Of a stretch of 64,000 bases of DNA, positions 1 to 11,670 are shown one piece after another; the stretch's first letter is position 1; each line of letters starts with the position of its first letter. A program made the translations under genes and the position numbers. Source of the stretch: Rachycentron canadum (Eukaryota; Chordata; Actinopteri; Carangiformes; Rachycentridae); the NCBI GenBank assembly GCA_038496675.1, contig CM076656.1:16574134-16638133 (forward strand), written 5' to 3'. The notes beneath the pieces are model-generated. The model worked only from the letters and a program-made list of their open reading frames with translations, ran no database searches and was not told where the DNA came from.

Positions 1-1583
1 AAAATACACCCCTCCTCAAACCTACGCTGAACATCCTGTTTCCATCATGTGTAAAAATAAAGCCTTGAGAATCCAGTGACCAGAAACTGCATTGGAGTGT
101 GTCTCCGCTTGATGCGCTCCCCTGTGTCTGTGGTGTCATTAGGAACAGTCGATGACCCATGAAAAACAGCAGGAGCCTCTCCACGTCCACAGCCACCTGG
201 GGGAGATGTCTGCCTGGCCCGCTCGGCTCTTGGTTGGCCCATTAGGGCGAGGGGCTGGGCAGCTAGGAGGAGGGCTGAATGGAAGTCTGAAGCAAGTACA
301 GAGCAGGGAAAGGAGGTGACCTCCTAACCCACCATCAGGTTAACACATTCGAGGAGGGGAACGGAGATGAGATCGAGAGGCGATGCTGGCTTAAAGCTCT
401 AAGCCCTTAGCTCAGTCTTGTCACACGAGTGTGCTCTCTCTTTCTCTGTGTTTCCCATTCTTTTGCACACCATCAATCTAAGTTTATCCCCTCTTTCTCT
501 TTTCTAGATTAATTACACCAGTGTGCTCCATCCTTCCCCAGGCCTAACATTATGTTGTAAATGCATAGTGTACAAGTCAATACTGCAAATAGCTCTTCTT
601 TCATGAATTTATATGTTATTAAGTTCCCCCAGGGAGACAGGACCGCCGATCAATTTTGCTCAGGGTTCTTTGGTTCCCTGAAGTGAAAACAAATGCTGAT
701 CCATAACTGTCCTTTGCCTTTCTGCCCCTCCCCAACATCCCAGCCTGCCTCCTCAAAGTTTTTATAAGCCCCAGGGCTTGTTGGTGTGTGCAGGCTGACA
801 GAGCTAAATGGGACAGGAGGTTGTGGAGGTGTGTGAATCAGCCTCAGCTGTGAGGGTATTGACAGATATTGGGGTTACAGAACGGTAATGTGGATGCTGA
901 TGCAGCACCTTAAGGTTTCCAGGTCACACGGCTGCCAAACTGAAACAAGGACATGGTCTCTGATTGACTGCATCATGGCTAGTTTGGACACAGTGTACTC
1001 AGTGCATTTTTTTTTCCCATGGTGCCAAAACACAACAGTCATCAAGATGCAAATTCAGGTCAGTCAGTCAGGGCTAAGATCATAAGACCATTCAGTCCTC
1101 TGTGTCTATGTTCTCAAATGTCATCAGAATGCACCACAATTAAGATATATATATGTATGTCTGTGCGTGTGTTTTTTTTTTTTGTTTTTTTTTTCAAGGA
1201 CAATTTTCAATTTCTGTGAACACTCACTATGAATCTTTCAGTCTAAGCTTTTGAATAATTTGAAACTACAAGAGATCAGACTGCAAAAACTGTTTTGTTT
1301 TGTGGAAGAGCATATTGCTATGTGCCTGAACGCATTTACTATGAATGTATTTAATAAAAAAGGAAGTAAGGGTTTTTTGGGGTTTTTTTTTTACCCCTCT
1401 ATGAATCTCTGCTCCTTTACATACTATAAAGCAGAGTAGAGACCTGTGCATCCAAATCTACCATCATTTCATCAATGTGAAAGTCACATATAATCACAGT
1501 AAAATCATATCATGAAAAAAAAAAAAAATCAGTAAAATGTACAAAAGGGTAAAAGTCAGTGTGAGAGGCAGAGAATAACACAC
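1..1583 (-). other. partial last intron of celf5
   Basis: No coding segment matching the end of RRM3 (expected to open with FVSFDNPASAQ and close with a KRPKD-type tail) is readable on the minus strand here, so this is intron running off the left edge. It holds T-rich stretches at about 1170-1195 and 1381-1393 and an A-rich stretch at 1516-1528. Nothing else stands out. Confidence 0.75.
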
Positions 1584-1727
1584 CGAAGCACTTGCTCTGG
1601 TTGGTTGCCCGGTCCATGAAGACCTTAGAAGAGATGACAGTGCCGAAGGGCAAAAACATCTGCATGAGTTCATTGTCTCCAAACTCCTGTGGCAGGTGGT
1701 AGATGAACAGGTTACAGCCTTCTGGGC
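1584..1727 (-). CDS. celf5: celf5 internal exon: N-terminal half of RRM3
   Basis: This 144-nt exon, phase 1 at both ends, encodes (G)PEGCNLFIYHLPQEFGD, then NELMQMFLPFGTVISSKV, then FMDRATNQSKCF(G). It carries RNP2 of RRM3 (LFIYHL), helix 1, and the start of RNP1 (KCFG...), which the exon junction cuts. The 144-nt length and the NQSKCF|G junction are typical of the whole CELF family. ISSKVFMDRATNQ resembles CELF5, while CELF4 as I recall it has SSKVFVDRATNQ. The acceptor is a long pyrimidine tract ending CCGTATCCAG above 1727. The donor is TGCTTCG|GTGTGT with GT at 1583-1582, a weaker match than the others. The final coding exon is not in 1-1583 and must lie beyond the left edge. Confidence 0.95.
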
Positions 1728-2820
1728 CTGGATACGGAGAAAGGGAGAGACAGAGAGAGGGAAGGGGGAGAAAAACAGCTGTGAATTTGTTATTTTCATC
1801 TATGCACTCTCTCAAGTCGACCAAATTAAGATAAGTGGAAATAGATTTCCAGGATGTCTGTGACATTATCAGTGATAAAACTGTTCCTACTGTTCTTAAA
1901 CACACGAGAATAAATTGAAAAGTTTTTGCCTTGATTTGCTGATACCGTGTGGATATTGAGAATACATTTAAAATTTCTATTTACATTTAACCAACTTTTT
2001 AAATGAAATGTGAATATGAAAGACTAAATCTAGATGATGATCACAATCTTTAACGAGTAACTCGGATGATCCATGAGCTGCATAAGAAACCCAATTTTTT
2101 TTTTTAAATAACACATTTATATATTTATCTGTGTTTTTCCTCCCTACTCTACCCAGCCCGACGGTGGCTATGTCCTTGTACATGACATGCAAATATGAAG
2201 GTTTGATTGCGTCATACAGGGGCTTCATACTTCTGTACCTCTTGTGTGATGTGATTATTTCTAAATTTGAATAGATGCTGTTAATAGTTCACTGCAAATT
2301 ACAAATTTCAGTGCAACGTGAATTAATATTTATTTTGCAAATCTGCAGCAAGTAAAGGTGGAAATAACCAAAATTCTCCTTTTGAATATCAAATATGCTA
2401 CCACCATGCTGAAAATCTGATTATATAAGGTTTAATTAATGCTTATGGGGAAAAAACATGTGCCTTTGCAGATAATGTAAAACCTATTTTCAAGATGAAC
2501 AGTGCACTATAGCTGTATTAACATTATTCTATCAGCCTTATGCTTTATATATCTATTACATAAGATGAGGTGTGAACTACATTCAGTCATACTGTTTCTC
2601 TCAGTCGTTTTACTTTATTTATCTATTAGCGAGAATGAGATGTGTACAGTGTTAAAGTAATAGTCTTCTGTCACCCTCACGTTCTTTATATATGTATTAC
2701 ACAGAATGAGGTGTGCAGTGTAAAAGCAATATTGGTCTCTCGTACTCATCTTCTTTATATACCCATTACACAGGATGAGATGTGTGAAGTGTAAAAGTAA
2801 TAATGTTCTCTCACCCTCAC
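1728..2820 (-). other. celf5 intron between linker exon and RRM3 exon
   Basis: This is a 1093-nt intron. The end next to the upstream exon (2543-2820) is a tandem repeat described separately. The end next to RRM3 is a long pyrimidine-rich tract in transcript sense (about 1728-1785), fitting a strong 3' splice site. Nothing was recognised in the middle. Confidence 0.8.
2543..2820. repeat. degenerate tandem repeat, four copies of ~70 bp, ending at a splice donor
   Basis: Units begin CTTTAT at 2543, 2613, 2684 and 2753, giving periods of 70, 71 and 69. Each unit holds CTTTAT-T-T-TATTA, then a (GA)ATGAG-TGTG core, then a TCTCTCA/TCACCC-type end. The fourth unit ends exactly where the exon at 2821-2907 begins, so its TCACCCTCAC is the real donor read on the minus strand (GTGAGGGTGA). 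The second unit repeats CACCCTCAC at 2672-2680. Confidence 0.8.
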
Positions 2821-2907
2821 CTTCTCTCTGCTGCTGCTGCTGGATGACCTGGGGTGGTTGGGGCAGTGTCTGACCAATGGGAGTCAGCGTGGTGGCTGGG
2901 TAGATCG
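2821..2907 (-). CDS. celf5: celf5 internal exon: linker before RRM3, Gln run
   Basis: This 87-nt exon, phase 1 at both ends, encodes (A)IYPATTLTPIGQTLPQPP, then QVIQQQQQRE. It is the segment just before RRM3. The TPI-x(2)-x-PQPP-x-Q-Q-Q-RE pattern matches CELF5. The run of five Gln is coded mainly by CAG. The acceptor is GCCTCCCTGCAG above 2907 and the donor is GAGAAG|GTGAGG with GT at 2820-2819. The donor is the edge of a degenerate ~70-bp tandem repeat that extends into the intron (2543-2820), and one repeat copy keeps GTGAGGGTGA. The next intron upstream (2908-3227) is only 320 nt. Confidence 0.93.
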
Positions 2908-3227
2908 CTGCAGGGAGGCAGAGAGAGGCAGAAAAGGGAGGGAGATGGATGTAAAGGAGAGAGAGGAGTGTAAAAACGGGGATCCTACAGAGAATGGTGT
3001 CAAGGATGCTTAAGGTCGATCACACAAGCATAACATGTGTAATCAAAGGCTCTCTGATGTTATGTTCTAAGGCAGTGTCCTACATTATCTGAATACATAC
3101 AGGCTCACACTCACTAAGTAGTTGCCCTGCAGTCATTGTCTCCTTGCTGCTACTCATTTAGCAGTTACGGTAGATAGTAAAAACCTAAGAAATACAGTAT
3201 AGTAAACAGGGCATTCCTGGCTCTCAC
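2908..3227 (-). other. short celf5 intron
   Basis: This is a 320-nt intron between the two linker exons. Its 3' splice region is pyrimidine-rich in transcript sense (GCCTCTCTCTGCCTCCCTGCAG-like, read just above 2907). No other feature is seen. Confidence 0.85.
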
Positions 3228-3440
3228 CTGTGTATTGCTGTACTCCGGTGAAGGCTTGCTGGAGGGTGTCAGCAGCGGTGGGGCTCTGGGTGGAGTAGGG
3301 CGGCAGGCCATTGGTGTACACGGTCTCCACGGCAGGGTGTCCGTTGGGCTGATGAGGGATGCCGGTGAATCCGTTGACGATGGGCGTGACGATGCTGGGC
3401 ACGGCGGAGGTGGTGATGTTGGCTGGTGGAGAACTGAGGC
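3228..3440 (-). CDS. celf5: celf5 internal exon: divergent linker
   Basis: This 213-nt exon, phase 1 at both ends, encodes (G)LSSPPANITTSAVPSIV, then TPIVNGFTGIPHQPNGHP, then AVETVYTNGLPPYST, then QSPTAADTLQQAFTGVQQYT. The ETVY-NGL-PY--QSPT and GVQQYT motifs are characteristic of CELF5, while CELF4 has AEAVFANGIHPYPAQSPT. The donor is TACACAG|GTGAGA with GT at 3227-3226. The acceptor CCCCAGCAG is a NAGNAG pair, so the exon can start at 3440 or 3443 and the longer form adds one alanine. I chose 3440 because SG-L-S-PP lines up better with known family members. The exon is symmetric, so skipping would keep the frame. Confidence 0.93.
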
Positions 3441-3846
3441 CTGCTGGGGAAAGAGGTTCACTGTTACTAAATCAGGTAGACTCCATCTGCATGGCTCTGC
3501 ATGACATACAAAACAGTAATAATATGTTCAGACATACACAAGTGTACATGCAAGCACTCTCCTATTGTGTACAAAGAGAAAAGACTTGCATGCACACTCG
3601 TGCAAACAGATAAACACACACCAGAACAAAGCTCGTGACCAGAAGCTACGCTGCATCTCCTCTCTAATGCAAGGACACGTGTGCGACGTGAGTCTGTCAC
3701 ATATCTGCCGTTTGTCATGACACATCCTGCAGGATAGCTGGGAAGTCAACCTGTGAAAAATGAGCCTGTCTGTAGTGTTTGTGCGATACCCTGCTGGCTC
3801 CTACTGCTCAGGATGATGAAACCACTATGCAACTTCTGAGAGGGGG

Positions 3847-3871
3847 AAAAAAAAAAAAAAAAAAAAAAAAA
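3847..3871. repeat. poly-A run (25 nt); a second A-rich run at 3964-3992
   Basis: An uninterrupted A run on the plus strand, a U run in the celf5 transcript. A second A-rich run follows at 3964-3992, broken by GT. No target-site duplication or retroposed body was seen beside either run. Confidence 0.9.
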
Positions 3872-4700
3872 GATCTGGACCAGATAGAAGGCGATTACAG
3901 AGGGAGATTTGCTTGAATGAGCAGGTAGCAAACACACAAAGATGCCTGTTACTTTTATACATCACAAAAAAAAGTAAAAAAAAAAAAAAAAAGACAAAAC
4001 AACAACAGTTGGCAGTTTGACAAATGGGTGGGTCATCACATATATGGTACACGCCTGAAAGGCAGCTGCAGGAAGGTTCATGAGTGGAATCGAAATTGGA
4101 TGCTCCCTGTCCTCTCTCATTCAATGCATTTTAAAAGGACCCTCCTTGAAAAGTGTTTCCAATTATGCCGGGAACGTCAAAGTACCCATTTTGAGCAGAA
4201 TCTCACTGTGTGATGGTCTCTCTAAAACGGCTGCTCCGTGGCAAAGCATCCAAGCTTGTTGCAGTACAGCTCCCCTGAGGACCACCTCTCAATCTGGAAA
4301 CCCTCGCCCTGATTGGACAGAAAGCCCAGGTTGTCACGGAAACCCTCCAGCATGCCATATCCCCACAATCTGGTGCCTCAGTAAAGAACCCCCTGTGAGA
4401 GGTGGTCCAGATAGGGTAAACAATCACATCCAGTATACACATAACATGCGCCGAGATTTATGCTAATGCAACGGTAAATATGCTGAACATCACATGCTGA
4501 AACCTCCCACCACTGAGTAATATCATCTACATAGCCATATGGGAATTCTTTTCTCATTCTCCCTTCCTCTCTTCTTCTTCTCCCTCTCTCTGTCTCAGCA
4601 TTTAAGTCATGAGGAGTCTGACAGTCATGGAGACTATTGTGGTGACCAGGGGAATTGCCCAAGTCTAGTGAGAGCTGTTGTGTCTTTTGCACTGGTTTCC

Positions 4701-4723
4701 TTTTTTTTTTTTTTTTTTTTTTT
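4701..4723. repeat. poly-T run
   Basis: 23 consecutive T on the plus strand. This is a simple homopolymer in intron with no SINE-like body recognised next to it. Confidence 0.9.
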
Positions 4724-7700
4724 GAAGCCTCCCCACGATTGCTTGTTTCCTGCGGAGCTGTGATGAATTAGACTGCAGCTTCAGCCCATTCTCCTACCAG
4801 GACCCAGGAGACTGCCGCTCCTATTCTGAGGACTAGAGACAGCTAGTCTGCCCGGGCCACACGCACTCTACTGTACCGCCAGATAATGCACCCTCTCCAT
4901 CATCAGGCAAATTCATTTTCCAAGGCTTAGCAGGGCTGTAGGAGCGTGTGTCTGTGTATGTGTGGTAGTAGGAGAGTACTAGTAGGTGGTAGTGTGGACA
5001 CATTACAAGCAATTGCATAAGATCCAGGGTCAGCCACTGGACATGACGTTTTTGTGTGGTAAAGGAAAACAGGTGACGCAAGTTGCAGATTGGGGCCAAC
5101 AAGTCCAGTCAGTTTGTCATTTTGGAAATGTCACAACAGGGGATAAGCATGAGAATCCTAAGTGTCATAAGGCAGCACTGATACTGTAGGGAGGCAAATC
5201 TCTGAAACATTTCACATCAAATAACTAAACGCTGAAAAATCCTGCAGTAGCTGGGTTATACATGTACTGGGTCAGAGAATGGGGTCATGATACAAGAAAA
5301 AGACAATAAGCAACACCATGCCCGATAAAACAATGATTACACGAGAAAGCAATTTATGTAGCCCAGTCATCATCTTTATCCTCGCTGCCACAATGGCCCA
5401 ATATCCAACATAAGCAGACCCCGAAAATGTTCTCTTCAGTTGAAATGGGGAAGTATTTCCCACTACCCTGAACTAGAAAATAACAAGACATTTTCATTTT
5501 ATACCTCAGTGGACATATCGTTCTTGCATTGTGGAAAATTGTATTCATAGCCGGTTTACAATGCGCACACAAGAGTGAAGATATACATGCGGGTGTCAGT
5601 GTGTGCTGCGTGTATTGGCCTGTAATAATGACGTGTTGTTCCTCAGTCTGGCAAGGCTGAATATGAAGCCATGGGTCAGCAGATTATATATTCTATACAG
5701 TGAGCACTTAACTATCACTTCTCCACCCTTATTACAGTAAGAAAGAAGTCTTCAGTGCTAAATAGTATGTATCTGTATATGTTTATGTCACATAAATTTA
5801 TGTTATGGAAGCAAAATTACTTTCATATTCTCACAGGCCGCTTCTTAGAGGGCAAAACTGTTGATTTGCGCCGTGCGATGATTGCCTCGCAAAAGAAGTC
5901 CTCACATGCGACAGATGTATTTATTATGCTAATTATACATTCAAATCAACGAGGAATGCTATACCCATACTGGAGAGTGCAGTCATTACCGACACAAGGA
6001 CTGTCTTTTGCTGGAACAAGTAATAAGCACTCAAAACAGATGCTTTCATCTAACTGATTTCAAATGTCATGCATTTAGATTCAGAGAAAATGTCTGTCTG
6101 GTTCTGCAAGTGTGAATAATAAATCTGAATATGGGAAGGGAAGCTTTTTCAAAAGCCTGTTGGTATACCAAAAAAAAAAATGTCACTGTGAATACTGTCC
6201 TTTAGACAGTACTGATAAATATTTGAGCATTTGAGCAAATAAAATATGACATAAAATTAATGAGAGTCCAAATTAACTCTGTGCCTCTCACTTTTTTGCA
6301 CATTTTTCTATACATCTATTAAATGTTCAAATGCATATCAAAGTGCAATTTTAAAGGTAATCAATGCCAAAATTTGTTCAGTATTAGATACAGAATGAAT
6401 CTACCAGTTATGTCGTACGCAACTGGTTGTAGGATGTATAAGGCCCTTCAACTGGAATCCATTTTATCAATGTGCAATATGAGTGCCGGCATCCTACATG
6501 AACAACTTTTCACCAAAGTTAGAACTGTTTTTTTGTATTTCACTTTAGGTTTTATAGTTTATTACAAACTTATAGCCATCATAGCAAATATCAGTGATAA
6601 GTCCTCTATCTGTAATTTTTGAGGGAGTAGCATTGGTGCCTTAATAAATCTCTTAAATTTTATTTCTGTTTGTCATCTGAACCCGTTCATGTTTGTCAGA
6701 ATGCATTTCTATGTTGACGACGCAACTCTGTACAGTCATTTAATGTTGTGGGGTGAAGTGGAACCTAACCTGGGAAAATGAATTTTAAAAAAATACCCAG
6801 GGAAGCAAATAAACAATATATTTGATCCATGAATATTCAAAGTCTATGATGCTATCGAGCAGCTGCATTTCTCTGGGCGTACCAATGAACAGCAAACTGC
6901 TGAGGTCTTAATCAGCTTTGAGATTTGAGGAGAACTTAACTGAATTGAGCCACGATCAATAAAGCACAGGTCTGCAGTGTCTCTGAGTGCTGTCATGTAA
7001 TGGGGAAGTACTCACCTTGGCCTGCTTGACAATATCCAGAGGAAAACCTTAAAAGCTATTGGAGTGATTTTCTGTGTTGTTTCCGGTCTAGTACAAGCTG
7101 AAAACCCATCAGTGGACATCAAAGCTCCACCAAAAAATCAGGGACTTTCACATTTGCCACCACCTTACAGTGTAAACAAGACCTCCTTGGACAAAAGCTT
7201 CTGCTCGTCTTTGATTACAATGTGGAAAAGCCTCTCCTAGTAATGTGTTGGACAGTGAACAGCAAATGAGACAATGGTCTCCATACCACTTTTATTCTAT
7301 TTGTGTGTAACATACATAATAATAACACAAGTATTTGCAATTTCTTTTGAGCCAACGTTACAAACAATAATGTGAAAGAACCATAACCCTTCAGTACTAA
7401 ATACAGCAACTTTCCACACTACTGAGCCTCCAGTGCTGTCTGCTCCACTCCTGAGGCTAATGTACATACAATGCACTGACCATACTGATGTGCCTGACTC
7501 TCAGGTCCCTGAGCAGAGCAGATGGGCAGCTCGCGAAGCTCTGCTGCTCGTGCAGAGCTCAGTTTTGCTCACACAGACCAGATTTGGCGAGGGATGTGTC
7601 TATGCTCTCTAAAAGTACTTGCACACACCAGGAACAGGGAAACCTTTTGCTGTCACACAGCTGCTCACCTCGGCTGCTGGGATTTGGTATGCGTCTGATG

Positions 7701-8134
7701 CAATAGGCCTGATTTAAACTGAAAGAGAGGACATTTATATCTGAGGGAAAACGGCCCTTTGTGCAACTGGACATGAATCCAAGTTGATATCTTTGTTGTT
7801 GAAGATAAAATTATTGTAAAATTCATCATGGGAAGAGTAACGTCTTGCAAAAGAAAGCAACAGCTACAGAGAATGCACTTTTACTGCTGTAAGATGGAGG
7901 TCACACAACCAATTAAGACACACAGGTGTCTATTTCCCCAGCTGTTACATCTGGCTCTCAACAGACGACAGAAGATTTTGATTCTAATGGATGTGATTCT
8001 CACTCCATCAGTGAATCTTTGGGATCCTCATTCACTCTCATCATCAGCTACATCACCACCATCTAGTGCTGATTTTTGATATTTTTTTGTAAGTTAGGTC
8101 GAACCTGATGTGTCATCAGCATTTGTTTTAGAAT

Positions 8135-8170
8135 TATATATACACATACACACACACACACATATATATA
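8135..8170. repeat. compound TA/CA microsatellite
   Basis: TATATA, then a CA stretch, then CATATATATA. A short compound dinucleotide repeat within the intron. Confidence 0.85.
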
Positions 8171-8572
8171 GCGTCTCAAGTGTTTGTATGACATGTATGA
8201 TGCATCGTGGGGGACAGGTGCACACACTGACAAAGAGCTGTCAAACAGCTCATTAGTTTCATGGTGTTTGTCACCATGGAAATGCTCCTCATCAGTGATG
8301 TAACTATGCTCGTCTTTAGCAAGGATGTTAAGACACATCCAGCCTGCCTGTGAGTGGGTTGGCTCTGGATGTGGAGCAGCTGCCGTATATTTTGTGTAAT
8401 ATGGACTTGTGCGCGTAAGTCTTCAGTATAGAGCAGCACCATGCAACAGAACATTACAGTGACTTTGATTACACACTTCTCACATCCTAACAAAGCATCC
8501 TTGACACTACATGTGCCTCACCACATATACCCAGCGGGATCCGCATCTCTCTGCGTCCCCCCCCCCCCCTCC

Positions 8573-8956
8573 NNNNNNNNNNNNNNNNNNNNNNNNNNNN
8601 NNNNNNNNNNNNNNNNNNNNNNNNNNNNNNNNNNNNNNNNNNNNNNNNNNNNNNNNNNNNNNNNNNNNNNNNNNNNNNNNNNNNNNNNNNNNNNNNNNNN
8701 NNNNNNNNNNNNNNNNNNNNNNNNNNNNNNNNNNNNNNNNNNNNNNNNNNNNNNNNNNNNNNNNNNNNNNNNNNNNNNNNNNNNNNNNNNNNNNNNNNNN
8801 NNNNNNNNNNNNNNNNNNNNNNNNNNNNNNNNNNNNNNNNNNNNNNNNNNNNNNNNNNNNNNNNNNNNNNNNNNNNNNNNNNNNNNNNNNNNNNNNNNNN
8901 NNNNNNNNNNNNNNNNNNNNNNNNNNNNNNNNNNNNNNNNNNNNNNNNNNNNNNNN
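8573..8956. other. assembly gap (384 N)
   Basis: An unresolved run of N. The left flank is a C homopolymer ending CCTCC and the right flank is CT-rich (TCTCTCTCTCTTTCTG), so low-complexity pyrimidine sequence probably broke the assembly. Open frames spanning the gap are artefacts. Confidence 0.99.
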
Positions 8957-10361
8957 TTCTCACCCTCTTCATCTCTCTCTCTTTCTGTTACTCTGGCTCT
9001 CCCTCTTCCTCTCTCTCCCTTGTTTTGTTTAACTTTTATTTCTTCTGCAGCACTCGGGGAGCGGCACCTGGTGAACATTATTTTCAAAAAGCATCATCAT
9101 GCATCATTGTAAGGATACATACTCTAATCAGCTGAACCATCTGGCAAACGGCTTATGCACCATCAAGCTTAAATGCTTTGCATCTGTTGATCAAATGGAT
9201 GTCTCATTGTTTTCAGAGTAACACCCTTAACCTCTGAGCCTCTTTGTACCTTGGCTTGCTGTCACAAACAAGATACTTTATGTTGCAGAGGTTATAGTGG
9301 TCATTTAAATAAAAGATTAATGCCACACATTTAACCCAGGATCAGAAAGGTTTTTCCATCTATTATATTACTATTGGAGCTTCATGTTAATGCCAAGATG
9401 AATGTGTGATTCAGGAAGGCAGTAGTGTAACTATCAATGGCCAATTGCCCTCATTTTGGGAAAGCAGACATTAACCTTTCTAACTTTTAGTCTTTTGTAC
9501 ATATGAGAGAGCTGCCAAATGTCAGAATGTACGGATTTGTTTTGAGATGTAATTTAGTTGATGAAATAACTTAATGCATAAATTAAACCTCTGTCGAAGC
9601 AGAGAAGCACTCTGCTCCCACATCCTGAAAACAGACTCTGATATTACAATTAATTATTCCACTGACTCCGTGGCAGACATCCTACAGTCTCTCTGTAGTG
9701 TCAGAGTCTCTTTCCTACTTATACAGACAGTCTTGCCAGTAATGTTATGTATTCTTTCAATGAACTCTAAATAAGTCATAGCCACAAGTGTGAAAAGGAA
9801 AGGAGAAAATAGCTGTGTATACCAAAGCAGCAAGCTAGACTACTACTCCTGCAGCTCCTGGCAGCCACACTCAAATTAATGAATGAAGAAATAAAACATT
9901 TCATATTCATGACAGTCTTTGAATATTCACCAAAGCCTTGGTTTCTCCCAAGGATTAATAATATATTACATTCAATAATAAAAGGTAATCAGTCGACTGT
10001 AGTTTACACAGAGGCATGTCCGAAAGCAGATAAATGGAACCACTTCACACACATCAGATTCACTGACTCAAAGACACTCTCCTCTCTCTTCCTTTCTCTG
10101 CCTCTGAATCACAAGCATAAACATATTTTCCTTGCCTCAGCCAAGTTGTTAGCATTGCCAACTGATATGAAATTGCCTTAAAGTTCTCTGTACATAAGTA
10201 GTTTTGTTTAGCTTTTATCCAAAATATCCAACAATATTCAGCCATATCTCCTTTTGGGTACAGCACTGATCTTGGCTTTCAAGAGGCTACAGTTCAAAAG
10301 AGATTCACAAACAGCACAAACAATCACGCTGGAAGACAAAGCCCCCATTCACACATGCACA

Positions 10362-10362
<1 letters not shown>

Positions 10363-10405
<43 letters not shown>
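10363..10405. repeat. (CA)n microsatellite, 43 nt
   Basis: Uninterrupted CA dinucleotides on the plus strand, so UG repeats in the celf5 transcript. It lies mid-intron, about 1.5 kb downstream of the exon at 11900-12044 in gene orientation. Confidence 0.95.
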
Positions 10406-10407
<2 letters not shown>

Positions 10408-11007
10408 ACGTACAGACTGAGTTCCTTGCAATACAGTTGCACTGTCTTTCATCAGCACTATTGTGTTGCAAAATACAGGTATGCATGCTGAAAACAAAGA
10501 TCCGAATTGCCTTGCTGTCAGTGCTTTACCCATCAAAATAAGAGCTTCGCAGCAATGCTGAACTCCAGTTTTAATCACTGTCTGATTGATTATGCCCGCC
10601 CAAAAGTGCACACTTTGCACTGAAAACATCACCGTGAATATTTGACAAATGGTTCTCTTCTCCAGATATATTGCCTGATGCTGCAAATTATACGTTGAAC
10701 ACATACAGCAAGTGTGTTCACTGCCATTTTCTCACTTTATCTCCAGACATCCCTTTGACTTTAAGGGGAAACATGCTTGACTTGAGTTAAGCAGAACTAA
10801 ACAGACTTTGTACAATAACACTGTCCTTTTTTGTGCCCATAGATGAAAACGTTAACAGAATACCAACTTGAGGGAATATTTCCTTCCCCACAGAAACCAC
10901 AGTGCAGACAGAGAATTTGACACCGTGCAGCAAGTTTGTAGCAAGATGGTGGTTTTCTGTGATGCCTATGAAGAAAATCTAAAATAGGCTTTGTTGCACT
11001 GATGGTG

Positions 11008-11010
<3 letters not shown>

Positions 11011-11047
<37 letters not shown>
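11011..11047. repeat. (CT)n microsatellite
   Basis: CT dinucleotides running into CACACAC. It reads as GA repeats in the transcript. Confidence 0.95.
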
Positions 11048-11617
11048 TGATTGGTTTAAAGTTACCAAAGTCATCACCTTAAAAACTCAATGCTGCAGTG
11101 TAGACAAAGTAGGTGAACAGAGCACAACAAAGACTTGGATACTCCTGTATTATTTATTTCGTCTCATGCTTTTGTTGAGTAGAGAATCCTCTGTTTCCTC
11201 TGTCTCAAGGAAAATGAAACATCGCTGAGTAAGCAAATGTTATGCAGTGGGTAGGTATTTCAAAGTCCTTCTCTTTCCTCTGTAATCTATCTGCATAGGA
11301 GGTGTTTGTTATGGAAAACAAAACCAACTGCATGCAGATCATGCGCAAGTGGTTCAAAGCACAAGGTCAAAATACTACAGGGAAATTAGTGCCTTATCTG
11401 TAAACTTACTTATTGATATTCCTTATTTGACTGCTACCATCCTCAAATATTTCTAGCATCCACAAACAACATAAACATGCAAATCCCATTGAATGTATTT
11501 TTTTCATCTTAGACTCTCTTTCTCTCCAGTGGAATAATTTTGGATTACCAGTAAGCAGGCTCTCTTTCTTTTGGCCTTGCTGCCGCTCTAGTTTTTTGTT
11601 ATTCTCAAGCTGCGACA

Positions 11618-11620
<3 letters not shown>

Positions 11621-11668
<48 letters not shown>
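11621..11668. repeat. (AC)n microsatellite, 48 nt
   Basis: 24 AC units on the plus strand, giving UG repeats in the celf5 transcript about 230 nt downstream of the donor of the exon at 11900-12044. A short TA tract follows at about 11731-11744. Confidence 0.95.

Positions 11669-11670
<2 letters not shown>

Noticed and set aside
45..242. 65-codon minus-strand frame near the left edge as a candidate final celf5 exon
   Set aside because: The translation contains no RRM3 C-terminal motif (FVSFDNP, GFQIGMKRLKVQLKRP).
8441..9112. Open frames of 161-223 codons across the N run on both strands
   Set aside because: They exist only because N codons were translated as unknown residues. The flanks are low-complexity and no coding signal is present.
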